From Alphaproteobacteria bacterium (GTDB taxonomy: Bacteria > Pseudomonadota > Alphaproteobacteria > Sphingomonadales > Sphingomonadaceae), in the NCBI GenBank assembly GCA_030424845.1, contig JAUHWC010000005.1, forward strand, positions 51,001-115,000: DNA of 64,000 bases, in the 5' to 3' direction. A model generated the notes under the pieces. The model was given only the letters and a program-made list of their open reading frames with translations. It was not told the origin of the DNA and made no database searches. Both the position numbers and the translations under genes were made by a program. Positions 49,202 through 57,652 of the stretch are shown here, in pieces (the first letter of the stretch is position 1; every line of letters starts with the position of its first letter).

Positions 49202-49952
49202 CGCAGAACTCGCCGCACACCTTGCTGAAGTGGCAGGCCGCATTCTGCTGGAAGTGCGCGCCAGCGGCATGTTCGCCAATGACCCCAAGGGCAAGGCGCT
49301 GGGCAAGGCGGGCGACCAGACGGCCAACCAGTTCCTGGTCCACGCGCTTCGCCAGCAGCGCCCGGATGACGGCCTTCTTTCCGAAGAGAGCAAGGACACG
49401 AGGGAGCGCCTCGACAAGAGCCGCGTGTGGATCGTCGATCCGGTCGACGGCACGCGCGAATATGGCGAGGAACGCAGCGACTGGGCGGTGCATGTCGGCC
49501 TGGCCATCGATGGCGTTGCCACGGTCGGCGCGGTTGCCCTGCCCGGTCTCGATGGCGGCGTGGTGCTGCGCACTGACCAGCCGCAGCCGCTTCCGGAGCC
49601 GGCCGACAAGCCCCGCCTCGTTGTCAGCCGCACGCGGCCTGCGGCAGAAGCGGTAGCCGTGGCGGAAAAGCTGGGCGGCGAACTGGTGGCCATGGGCAGC
49701 GCCGGCGCCAAGGCCATGGCGGTGGTTCGCGGCGAGGCGGAAATCTATCTGCATTCCGGCGGCCAGTATGAGTGGGACAGCTGCGCACCCGTGGCCGTGG
49801 CTGCCGCACACGGCCTGCATTGCAGCCGCATCGATGGCAGCCCGATGCGCTACAACATGGAAGACACCTGGCTGCCGGACCTGCTCATCTGTCGCCCGGA
49901 ATGGGCGGAGGCCGCGCTGGCGGAAGTGCGCGCGATGGCGGTTACCAGCTGA
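49188..49952 (+). CDS. cysQ: 3'(2'),5'-bisphosphate nucleotidase, inositol monophosphatase family
   Basis: [60 protein letters not shown]. Confidence 0.9.
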   Translation: MSMTDAELAAHLAEVAGRILLEVRASGMFANDPKGKALGKAGDQTANQFLVHALRQQRPDDGLLSEESKDTRERLDKSRVWIVDPVDGTREYGEERSDWAVHVGLAIDGVATVGAVALPGLDGGVVLRTDQPQPLPEPADKPRLVVSRTRPAAEAVAVAEKLGGELVAMGSAGAKAMAVVRGEAEIYLHSGGQYEWDSCAPVAVAAAHGLHCSRIDGSPMRYNMEDTWLPDLLICRPEWAEAALAEVRAMAVTS

Positions 49953-49965
49953 GCCGGCGCCGCGG

Positions 49966-50748
49966 GTGGATTTCACCTATTCCCTGGCCGGCATCTTCGT
50001 CGGCTTCCTGGTCGGGTTGACCGGCGTTGGCGGGGGGTCGCTGATGGCACCGCTGCTGATCCTCCTGTTCGGCATCAACCCGGCTGTCGCCATCGGCACG
50101 GACCTGTGGTTCGCCGCGATTACCAAGACCGTTGGCGGCGCGATCCATCATCGGCTGGGTTTGGCCGACTGGCAGATCGTCAAGCGGCTGGCACTGGGCA
50201 GTATCCCGGCAGCGGTGATCACGGTGCTGTGGCTGTCCTTCTTCCATGACGGGCAGCTTCATTCCGATCTCTTGATGACACTGCTGGGGGCAGCGCTACT
50301 GCTGACGGCCATCCTGATTCTGGCAAAACAGCGCATCACCGCGCCGCTCAAGAAGTTGCACCGGAAGCTGACGCCCGCCATCGAGCGACGACAATTGCTG
50401 GCAACCATGGGGGGCGGCGCGGCCGTGGGCGTGCTGGTCACGCTGACCTCTGTAGGCGCAGGCGCGCTGGTCGCGGTGATGTTGGCGATGATCTATCCGC
50501 TACGGCTGAACGCCAAGACTATCGTCGGGACGGATATCATCCACGCTGTGCCGCTGACGCTTGTCGCAGCGCTGGGCCACAGCTGGCTGGGTAATGCCGA
50601 CATGTGGCTGCTCGCCAGCCTGCTAGTCGGCTCAATCCCCGGCATCGTGGTGGGATCACTCGCCGCAGGCAAGATGAACGATACGCTGGTGCGCTATGCC
50701 CTTGCCGCCATGCTGGCGGTGTCCGCGGTGAAGATGATCTGGAGCTGA
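49966..50748 (+). CDS. TSUP/TauE-SafE family transporter
   Basis: GIFVGFLVGLTGVGGGSLMAPLLILLFGINPAVAIGTDLWFAA; GTG start at 49966. Confidence 0.9.
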   Translation: MDFTYSLAGIFVGFLVGLTGVGGGSLMAPLLILLFGINPAVAIGTDLWFAAITKTVGGAIHHRLGLADWQIVKRLALGSIPAAVITVLWLSFFHDGQLHSDLLMTLLGAALLLTAILILAKQRITAPLKKLHRKLTPAIERRQLLATMGGGAAVGVLVTLTSVGAGALVAVMLAMIYPLRLNAKTIVGTDIIHAVPLTLVAALGHSWLGNADMWLLASLLVGSIPGIVVGSLAAGKMNDTLVRYALAAMLAVSAVKMIWS

Positions 50749-50756
50749 AGCGTGAG

Positions 50757-50774
50757 CTCCTGCTTTCGCAGGAG
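50757..50774. repeat. Palindromic REP-like hairpin CTCCTGC-TTTC-GCAGGAG
   Basis: Perfect 7-bp stem with 4-nt loop at the 3' edge of a decayed gene. Confidence 0.5.
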
Positions 50775-51040
50775 GTCCTTGTTGCAGTTCTTCTACCAAA
50801 ACTTTTGCCGCCGCGTGAACATCGGCCCAGGTGACTGCGAAGCCCTCGTCTCCGCCGTAATAGGGGTCAGCCACGGCCTAGCCCTCGCGGCCCGACACAA
50901 GGTCGAGCAGCAAACACACTTGCGCCGTTGCATCATACGGTATCATCGCGCTGATTGCATCGAGATTGTCGTGATCCATCGCGAAGATATGCGTGAAGCC
51001 TGCAAAATCGCCGTGCGAGAACTGGCGCGCGGATCAAAGT
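50775..51040 (-). pseudogene. Truncated low-molecular-weight protein tyrosine phosphatase
   Basis: Minus-strand reading RQFSHGDFAGFTHIFAMDHDNLDAISAMIPYDATAQVCLLLDLVSGREG*AVADPYYGGDEGFAVTWADVHAAAKVLVEEL; in-frame TAG and no N-terminal CX5R P-loop. Confidence 0.82.
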
Positions 51041-51041
51041 G

Positions 51042-52361
51042 TCAGAGCCATTTCCACGGCCCGGTAATGGCCAGCGTACGCGTGGGTGCATAGGCATTGA
51101 CGAACAGCGTGCGGCCATCGGGCGAGAAACACGCCCCGGCAGGTTCTGTCTGCAAGCGCAGCCGCGCGAAGGCATAAGCCTCGCCCTGCGGAGTAATGGC
51201 GCGCAGGTGGTTGTTCACCGTGTCGGTATACTGGTCCTCGCACACGATCAGGTGGCCGTCTGGCGCGATGGTCAAATTGTCGCCGAAGCTGTAGGTATCC
51301 CGGTCGGTGCTTTCATAGAACAGCTCCAGCGCGTCCGGCCCGTGCAGGCCGGGGCGCAAGCGGAAGATCTGCCCTTCCTTTGCCGCGCCGCCGCTGGTGC
51401 AGGTAAAGAACAGCTCGCCCTCGCCCATCCAGATGCCTTCGCCGCGCGCAAAAATGGCTGCGCCAGCCGCTGCGCCGCGCTGGCGCAGATCGTCTTCGGG
51501 AGCTTCGACATTGTCGAGCGTGATCCAGCGGCCTGCGATTGGCTGACTCACGGCGACGCTAACGGCGTCCCAGTTGCGGGTATCGGCCACCCCATCCAGA
51601 ACCAGCGCCTGCAGCGTGCCGCCGCGAGCAAGTTCACCCGGATAGATGGGAATAAAGCGGTAGAGCAGCGAATCGTTGCGGTCTTCGGTGAGGTAGACAA
51701 TCCCGGTCGCCGGATCGACGCAGGCCGCCTCATGCATGAAGCGGCCCATGGCGGTGAGCGCCACCGGCTCCACCTGCCGTTCGGTATTGGCAGGCACTTC
51801 GAACACCCAGCCGTGGTCCTTGTTGATGCGGCCGTCCGCCTTGGAGACATCTTCCTCGCAGGTCAGCCAGCTGCCCCACGGGGTAACGCCGCCAGCGCAA
51901 TTGCGGATCGTCCCGGCCAGCGAACGGTACTGGCGCTTCACGTCCAGCGTTGCAGCATCCAGCACCACGGTGGTGGTGCCGCCCGGAAGCGGGCGAAGGC
52001 TCCGTGCCACGGTGTCGAACGCAGCGCCGCTCGCGTCGCCGTCACTGTCTCCGGGGCGAAGCTCATGGTTGCGAACCAGCGCCAATTCGCCATTGCCAAG
52101 GTCGAAACAACCCATGCCATCGGCCTTGTCCGGCACGGTGCCGCCATCGTCCATCGCATCTCCCAGCGCGGAGATCACGCGGTAGGAAAAGCCGCGCGGC
52201 AGGTCGAGGATGCCGTCCGGGTCAGGCACCAGCGCGCCGTAGCTTTCGGCAATGGGAGCAGCAGCGGCGGGTGCCGTGGTGCGGCCTGCGCAACCGGCAG
52301 CGGCAAGCGCGGCGAAGGCGCTGCCCGTGCGGCGCAGGAACTGGCGACGATCATGTGGCAT
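51042..52361 (-). CDS. PhoX/DUF839 family alkaline phosphatase-like protein, Tat-like signal
   Basis: DRRQFLRRTGSAFAALAAAGCAG; RNCAGGVTPWGSWLTCEEDV, FMHEAACVDPATGIVYLTEDR. Confidence 0.9.
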   Translation of the reverse strand: MPHDRRQFLRRTGSAFAALAAAGCAGRTTAPAAAAPIAESYGALVPDPDGILDLPRGFSYRVISALGDAMDDGGTVPDKADGMGCFDLGNGELALVRNHELRPGDSDGDASGAAFDTVARSLRPLPGGTTTVVLDAATLDVKRQYRSLAGTIRNCAGGVTPWGSWLTCEEDVSKADGRINKDHGWVFEVPANTERQVEPVALTAMGRFMHEAACVDPATGIVYLTEDRNDSLLYRFIPIYPGELARGGTLQALVLDGVADTRNWDAVSVAVSQPIAGRWITLDNVEAPEDDLRQRGAAAGAAIFARGEGIWMGEGELFFTCTSGGAAKEGQIFRLRPGLHGPDALELFYESTDRDTYSFGDNLTIAPDGHLIVCEDQYTDTVNNHLRAITPQGEAYAFARLRLQTEPAGACFSPDGRTLFVNAYAPTRTLAITGPWKWL

Positions 52362-52423
52362 TTACAAATCCTTTCCAGCGCTTATGCCTCGCCCAATAGG
52401 GCCAAGGCAAGCACGGTAACGGC

Positions 52424-53449
52424 TCAATCCAGCCCCAGCGCGGCTTTGACATCAGCCCAGCTGACGAGTTTGAAGTTCTGCGCTTCAGCACCGTTCTGGC
52501 CGTCCTGCGCGATGAACAGGCCTTGCGGATAATCCGGCCCGAAATCGCCCATGTGCAGTTCGATTCCGTCGGTCTCTTCAGTGGAGCCGAGAGCGCCCTC
52601 AGCGATACGGAAACGGCCCAAAGGGGTGACATCGGGCAGGCTGAAAACGGCGTAGGCATTGTCACCCTGCGAGGAGGCGATCAGATATCCGCCAACGGCG
52701 CCCACGGTCTGGATCGCGAGGCCCTCGACGTCCGCCACCAGCCACGCATTGTCGATCGGGGCAACGAGTTCGCCGGTGGTTGCGCCATCGCGGAAGCGCC
52801 AGATACCGGCCACTTCCTCGCCCACATAGAGCGTGCCGTCGCGGTCATCATAGACACAGCCTTCGGGCTGGCTGGGAACAGACATTTCCCGGACAAACGC
52901 GGCTTGCGGTGTTTCGTCCGGCACCCCTTCGGCGATTTCGTATTCGCGCAACCGGCCATCCTTGATCACCGCCAGCGCGGAAAGCCCGCCGTGCTGGCTC
53001 ATGCAGAAGCCGTATCCCTCACCCGGACCGCTGGCGATGCGGCCCAGCGGGGTGAGTTCGCCGCTGACCGTATCCAGCGTGAAGGTGGAGATGTGCGAGT
53101 TTTCAAGGTCAATCCGGTCACTGGCTGCAACCAGCACGGTGCCATCAGCCAGCGTGACAAGATCGACATTGTTGACCGCGCCGGCATCGATGAAGCTGCG
53201 GATCGCCCCGTCGAGGCCATAGACATAGAGCCCGGCCTTCTTGTCGGTCGCCACGATCAGGCTTTGCGACGGGTCAGCCGCATTGTGCCAGATCGCAGGA
53301 TCGTCTGCCGCGTCCTCATTAGTGGTGCCGACCGGCGCGGTTTCGGCTTTCGCCGTCACCGCCACCGGGGGCAGGCCCTGCGGCGTGGTGACGCAAGCCG
53401 CAAGGCCGGCCGCCGCCACCACACATGTTGCAAGCTTCAGGGCGCGCAT
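52424..53449 (-). CDS. Beta-propeller phytase (3-phytase)
   Basis: DDPAIWHNAADPSQSLIVATDKKAGLYVYGLDG, PSQPEGCVYDDRDGTLYVGEEVAGIWRF. Confidence 0.93.
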   Translation of the reverse strand: MRALKLATCVVAAAGLAACVTTPQGLPPVAVTAKAETAPVGTTNEDAADDPAIWHNAADPSQSLIVATDKKAGLYVYGLDGAIRSFIDAGAVNNVDLVTLADGTVLVAASDRIDLENSHISTFTLDTVSGELTPLGRIASGPGEGYGFCMSQHGGLSALAVIKDGRLREYEIAEGVPDETPQAAFVREMSVPSQPEGCVYDDRDGTLYVGEEVAGIWRFRDGATTGELVAPIDNAWLVADVEGLAIQTVGAVGGYLIASSQGDNAYAVFSLPDVTPLGRFRIAEGALGSTEETDGIELHMGDFGPDYPQGLFIAQDGQNGAEAQNFKLVSWADVKAALGLD

Positions 53450-56328
53450 CAGAAGGTCACCCTCACGCCGCCCTTCATAGTCCAGCTGGAGAACTCGCTT
53501 TCATACACGTTCTGGCGGCCGCCATAGGTGTTGTAGGCGAAGAAATCCTCCTCGGTGATGTTGATCCACTCGTAGAAGACCTGGACGTTGTCGGTCACAC
53601 GATACTTGGCGCTGAAGTCCAGCTGGAAGTGATCGTCGATCAGGCGATCTGCCTCTGCCGAACCGCCCAGTTCATCAAGGAACATGTCGCGGTAGGTGCC
53701 TGCAAGGCGCAGCGAAAGCGGGCCCCATTCGTAACCCAGCACGGCGTTGAAGGTGTGCTTGGAGGTTGCCGGCAGCGAGATCGTGCGCGTGGCGGTGACG
53801 GCACCCAGAGTATCCGAAGCTGCATCGGGCACCGTGCCGGTGGCATCGGTGTAGGTGTAGTTGAACTGCGTCAGCAGGCCCGAAAGCGCACCGGGCAGCA
53901 TGGTCCACTGCTGGGCGAAGCCAAGTTCGATGCCCCACACTTCCGCGCTGTCACCGTTCAAGGGGATCACCGCCTCGTCAAAAGCGATGCCATTGAACAC
54001 CAGCCGCTCGGACGGGTCGATCACGTCGTTCCCGTTGAGGTCCTCGGCATTGTATTCCACGTCGACTACGAAGTTGCTGATGTCCTTGTAGAAGAACGCC
54101 GCCGTGATCGCGCCATTGCCGGAGAAATAATATTCAGCCGAAGCATCGAAGTTCCACGCATCATAAGGCTTCAGCGCCGGGTTGCCGAATTCACCTTCGA
54201 TCTCGTCAACATCGTTGATCTCGGTTGCAAAGCGCGGGGCGACCTTGGAGAACGGCGGCCGCACCACGGAGCGATAACCTGCGAGGCGCATCACGATATC
54301 GTCCTGCGGCTCGTAACGGATGTTCAGGCTGGGCAGCCAGTAGCCGTAGTTCTTCGGCGTGAAGCTGTCGGTCACGATCACCGTGTCGTCGGTCGCGGTG
54401 GAACCGTCCGGCAGGGTGCCGTCTTCTTCCACCAGCAGCACGTTGTTGCCGAAGATGTCCGTCTGCGTGTGCTCGAAGCGGACCCCGCCGATCACGCGCA
54501 GATTGTCGCTTTCCCAGCGGCCGAGCAGATATGCGGCGAGGATATCTTCCTCGATCACATAGTCCTCAACCGCGCTGTCGAACATGGTGTCCACGCCCTG
54601 GAGCTCGAAATCGGCGAAATTGTTCAGAAAGAACTCGGTGTGGCCGGTATAACTGGCCACGGGGCCGATATTGGCGCGGCGGAAAGTCTGCTCGCCCAGC
54701 ACATCAGCGAGGGTGTAGCTGCCAGGGCCGGCATATTCGTAGAATTCGACGTCGAGATTATAGCTCTTCTCGCGCCAGCGGCCCTTGAAGCCGGTCTGCA
54801 CGCTGAACAAACCGCTCTCCATCGGGAATTCACGGCCCACGTCGAAGCGGACGGCATATTCCTCGTCTTGCGCATCCGAGGTATCGACAAATTCTACATC
54901 CTTCAATTCGTATGTCGCCGGGTCAAGGAAATCAGCGACGCCGCTTGCCGCATAGAGCGGGGCGCGCGGATCAGAGAAATCCATGTCGAGTACAAGGCCT
55001 TCGCCCGAGAATTCGCGTTCGAACTGGGTCGGGTCGACATTGCCATCTTCAACTTCGGACGACTTGGCGTAGCTGGCCATGTATTCGATGGTCCACGGGC
55101 CAGTGAAGGTTTCGCCACCCAGCGCGAGCGACCAGGTGCGCTGGCGTTCAAAGCGATCCTTGATGTCCCGCTCGACCACAAGCTCGTCACCATCGGAGAA
55201 GCTGCCGGTGAAGCCGCTGCCAGAGATGTCGCCGTTCTTCAGCACCAGCGTGGTGCGGCGGCGGTATTCCTGGTCATCAAACTGGCTGAACAGGCCGCGG
55301 ACATAGAGCTCTGTGCTGTCAGAAGCGCGCACATCCAAGCCCAGCGTGGCGGACAAGCGCTCACGCTCCACGTCGTAATCGCGATACTGCACTTCTTCCG
55401 GGAAGATGAAGCCGTTGTCATCGTCCCAGTCGTCAGCCTCGATGGTATCGACTTCGTACTCGCGCTGGTAATAGCTGATGCCGCCTGACACGCCGACATT
55501 GTCGGCAAGGCGATAGGCGAAGTCCACGCTGCCCTTGGGGCCCAGCTCGCCGGAATAGTTGTTGTAGCTACCTTCGGCGCGCGCGGTCAGGTAGTTGCCG
55601 CGGCGGTCGAATGCGGAAACGGTGTTGATCTCGATGCTGGCGCCGATGGTGTCGGCATCCATGTCCGGTGTCAGCGACTTCTTCACCTCGATGCTTTCGA
55701 TGATGTCGCTGGAAACGACGTCCAGCGCCACTGCGCGAATGTCGCTCTCAGGCGCGGGAACGCGCACGCCGTTGATGGAGCTGGCGTTGAGGTTCGGATC
55801 AAGGCCGCGCACGGAAACGAAGCGGCCTTCGCCATGGTCATTCAGCACGTTGATGCCGGGCAGCCGACGCAGGCTTTCCGCCACGTTCTGGTCCGGGAAC
55901 TGGCCGATGGCATCGCGCGTCAGCACGTCGGATACGGTGTCCGAACCATATTTGCGCGACAGCGCGCTGGAAATGTTGGCGCCCTGGCCGATCACCAGGA
56001 TGCGCGAGGCATCGTCACCGCCCATGGAGAAGTTCAGCGTGACGGTGCCGGCTTCGGGCACGTCCACGGTCTGCGTGACATCGGGCGCACCGACATAGCG
56101 GGCAGTGATGGTGTAGGTGCCGGCAGGCAGGTCCGCGATGCGATAGGTGCCATCCCGGCCTGTCACGACCTGGCGGCCGAGTTCGGGAATGGTGATGGTG
56201 GCGGACTGCAGGTTCACCGTGGCGGTTTCGTCAACCACGGTGCCGGCGACATCGCCGGCGAATACGGGAGTGGCAGCCAGAGCGATTGCAGCAAGGCTGC
56301 TCGTGCCGAGAAGAATGTGGGATTTCAT
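53449..56328 (-). CDS. TonB-dependent receptor with carboxypeptidase-regulatory-like N-terminal domain
   Basis: AGTVVDETATVNLQSATITIPELGRQVVTGRDGTYRIADLPAGTYTITARYVG; plug FPDQNVAESLRRLPGINVLNDHGEGRFVSVRGLDPNLN. Confidence 0.95.
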   Translation of the reverse strand: MKSHILLGTSSLAAIALAATPVFAGDVAGTVVDETATVNLQSATITIPELGRQVVTGRDGTYRIADLPAGTYTITARYVGAPDVTQTVDVPEAGTVTLNFSMGGDDASRILVIGQGANISSALSRKYGSDTVSDVLTRDAIGQFPDQNVAESLRRLPGINVLNDHGEGRFVSVRGLDPNLNASSINGVRVPAPESDIRAVALDVVSSDIIESIEVKKSLTPDMDADTIGASIEINTVSAFDRRGNYLTARAEGSYNNYSGELGPKGSVDFAYRLADNVGVSGGISYYQREYEVDTIEADDWDDDNGFIFPEEVQYRDYDVERERLSATLGLDVRASDSTELYVRGLFSQFDDQEYRRRTTLVLKNGDISGSGFTGSFSDGDELVVERDIKDRFERQRTWSLALGGETFTGPWTIEYMASYAKSSEVEDGNVDPTQFEREFSGEGLVLDMDFSDPRAPLYAASGVADFLDPATYELKDVEFVDTSDAQDEEYAVRFDVGREFPMESGLFSVQTGFKGRWREKSYNLDVEFYEYAGPGSYTLADVLGEQTFRRANIGPVASYTGHTEFFLNNFADFELQGVDTMFDSAVEDYVIEEDILAAYLLGRWESDNLRVIGGVRFEHTQTDIFGNNVLLVEEDGTLPDGSTATDDTVIVTDSFTPKNYGYWLPSLNIRYEPQDDIVMRLAGYRSVVRPPFSKVAPRFATEINDVDEIEGEFGNPALKPYDAWNFDASAEYYFSGNGAITAAFFYKDISNFVVDVEYNAEDLNGNDVIDPSERLVFNGIAFDEAVIPLNGDSAEVWGIELGFAQQWTMLPGALSGLLTQFNYTYTDATGTVPDAASDTLGAVTATRTISLPATSKHTFNAVLGYEWGPLSLRLAGTYRDMFLDELGGSAEADRLIDDHFQLDFSAKYRVTDNVQVFYEWINITEEDFFAYNTYGGRQNVYESEFSSWTMKGGVRVTF

Positions 56329-56399
56329 GTTCGGGTTTCCTCCATCGAAGTGATGGAGCGCTCGCTAGGCGGCCTATATGACGCGCCCCTTGCAGCTTC

Positions 56400-56417
56400 G
56401 TGTCAGTTTGGTGTCAG
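56400..56417 (-). promoter_or_regulatory. Candidate PHO box CTGACAC-CAAA-CTGACAC
   Basis: 7-bp direct repeats with 4-bp spacer (11-bp period) upstream of the TonB receptor/phytase/PhoX operon. Confidence 0.7.
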
Positions 56418-56449
56418 GCCCAGGCTGTTGCGGGAAGGACACGGATACT

Positions 56450-56572
56450 TCATCCAGCGCCGATCCAGCTCCTCAGGATAAGGGCCACCACGCCCAGCAC
56501 GGCAACGCTGGCAAACCAGATGCCCGCCATCCATGCCAAGCGTTTCCAAAGTGGGGATTCTTCCGGTTCCAT
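56450..56572 (-). CDS. DUF2474-like small membrane protein associated with cytochrome bd (40 aa)
   Basis: [40 protein letters not shown]; immediately downstream of cydB; in-frame upstream ATG would give 53 aa. Confidence 0.78.
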   Translation of the reverse strand: MEPEESPLWKRLAWMAGIWFASVAVLGVVALILRSWIGAG

Positions 56573-56581
56573 GGTCGTTGT

Positions 56582-56648
56582 CCGCGCTACCGCTTCGCTG
56601 CTTGAATGCATCAATGAGCTATTGCCGCGCTACCGCTTCGCTGCTTGA
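56582..56648. repeat. 24-bp direct repeat CCGCGCTACCGCTTCGCTGCTTGA, 43-bp offset
   Basis: Exact copies at 56582-56605 and 56625-56648. Confidence 0.9.
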
Positions 56649-56653
56649 GCGCA

Positions 56654-57652
56654 TCAGTGATAACCCTCTCCGCCCACTTTGCCGCGGAACACCCAGTAAG
56701 CCCATGCAGTGTAGCCGACGATCAGCGGCAGGGTGAGCGCCACGCCGATCAGCATGAACACCTGGCTGCGCATCGGCGCGGCGGCATCCCAGATGGTGAT
56801 CGAAGGCGGCACGACATTGGGCCAGATCGTCACGCCGAGGCCCACCATGCCGAGCAGGAACAGGCCCAGCGCATACCAGAAGGGCGCGCTTTCGCCCCTG
56901 GCCAGCGAGCGCCACAGCAGCAGCGCAACAATCGCCGTGGCCATCGGCACCGGGGCCAGCCAGTAGACTTCGGGCGCGGTGAACCAGCGCGCGGCATATT
57001 CGGGGCGCAGTTCGAGGTTGTAGAGGCTGACCGCGCTCATCAGCGCAGCCGTTGCCAACGCCGCCTTGCGGGCCAGGCCGCGTGCCTTCTGCTGCACGTC
57101 CCCGTCCAGCCGCCAGACCAGCCATGTCGCGCCCAGCAGGGCATAGCCTGCCACCGTGCCAAGGCCGGTCAGCAGGGTGTAGGGTGTCAGCCAGTCGAAC
57201 CAGCTGCCGGCATAGGCGCGGTCGACCACGGTAATGCCTTGCAGCAGCGCGCCAAGGATCATGCCCTGGCTCATCGCGGCAACCAGCGATCCGCCCATGA
57301 AGGCCATGTCCCAGAAGGGGCGGTGCTTCTCGTCACGCCAGCGATATTCGAAAGCCACGCCGCGGAAGACGAGGCCCAGCAGCATGGCGATGACCAGCGG
57401 GTAGGTGGCAGGCAGGATGATGGCATAGGCCAGCGGGAAGGCCGCGAACAATCCGCCGCCACCCAGCACCAGCCATGTCTCGTTACCGTCCCAGAAGGGT
57501 GCGATGGAATTCATCGCCCGGTTGCGCCCCTCGCCCGGCTGGAAGCGCGGGAAAAGGATACCGATGCCAAGGTCGAACCCGTCCATCACCACATAGGCGA
57601 AGATACCGAAGGCGATGATCAGCGCCCATATCACGGTCAGGTCGATGCTCAT
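56654..57652 (-). CDS. cydB: Cytochrome bd-type quinol oxidase subunit II
   Basis: VIWALIIAFGIFAYVVMDGFDLGIGILFPRF, MNSIAPFWDGNETWLVLGGGGLFAAFPLAYA. Confidence 0.97.
   Translation of the reverse strand: MSIDLTVIWALIIAFGIFAYVVMDGFDLGIGILFPRFQPGEGRNRAMNSIAPFWDGNETWLVLGGGGLFAAFPLAYAIILPATYPLVIAMLLGLVFRGVAFEYRWRDEKHRPFWDMAFMGGSLVAAMSQGMILGALLQGITVVDRAYAGSWFDWLTPYTLLTGLGTVAGYALLGATWLVWRLDGDVQQKARGLARKAALATAALMSAVSLYNLELRPEYAARWFTAPEVYWLAPVPMATAIVALLLWRSLARGESAPFWYALGLFLLGMVGLGVTIWPNVVPPSITIWDAAAPMRSQVFMLIGVALTLPLIVGYTAWAYWVFRGKVGGEGYH

Noticed and set aside
47231-49717. 828-aa antisense ORF
   Set aside because: Lies opposite cysNC/cysQ with clear coding evidence; low-complexity His/Ala/Gly-rich translation typical of GC-rich shadow frames.
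53425-55488. 687-aa antisense ORF
   Set aside because: Shadow of the phytate-locus TonB receptor; no recognisable domain.
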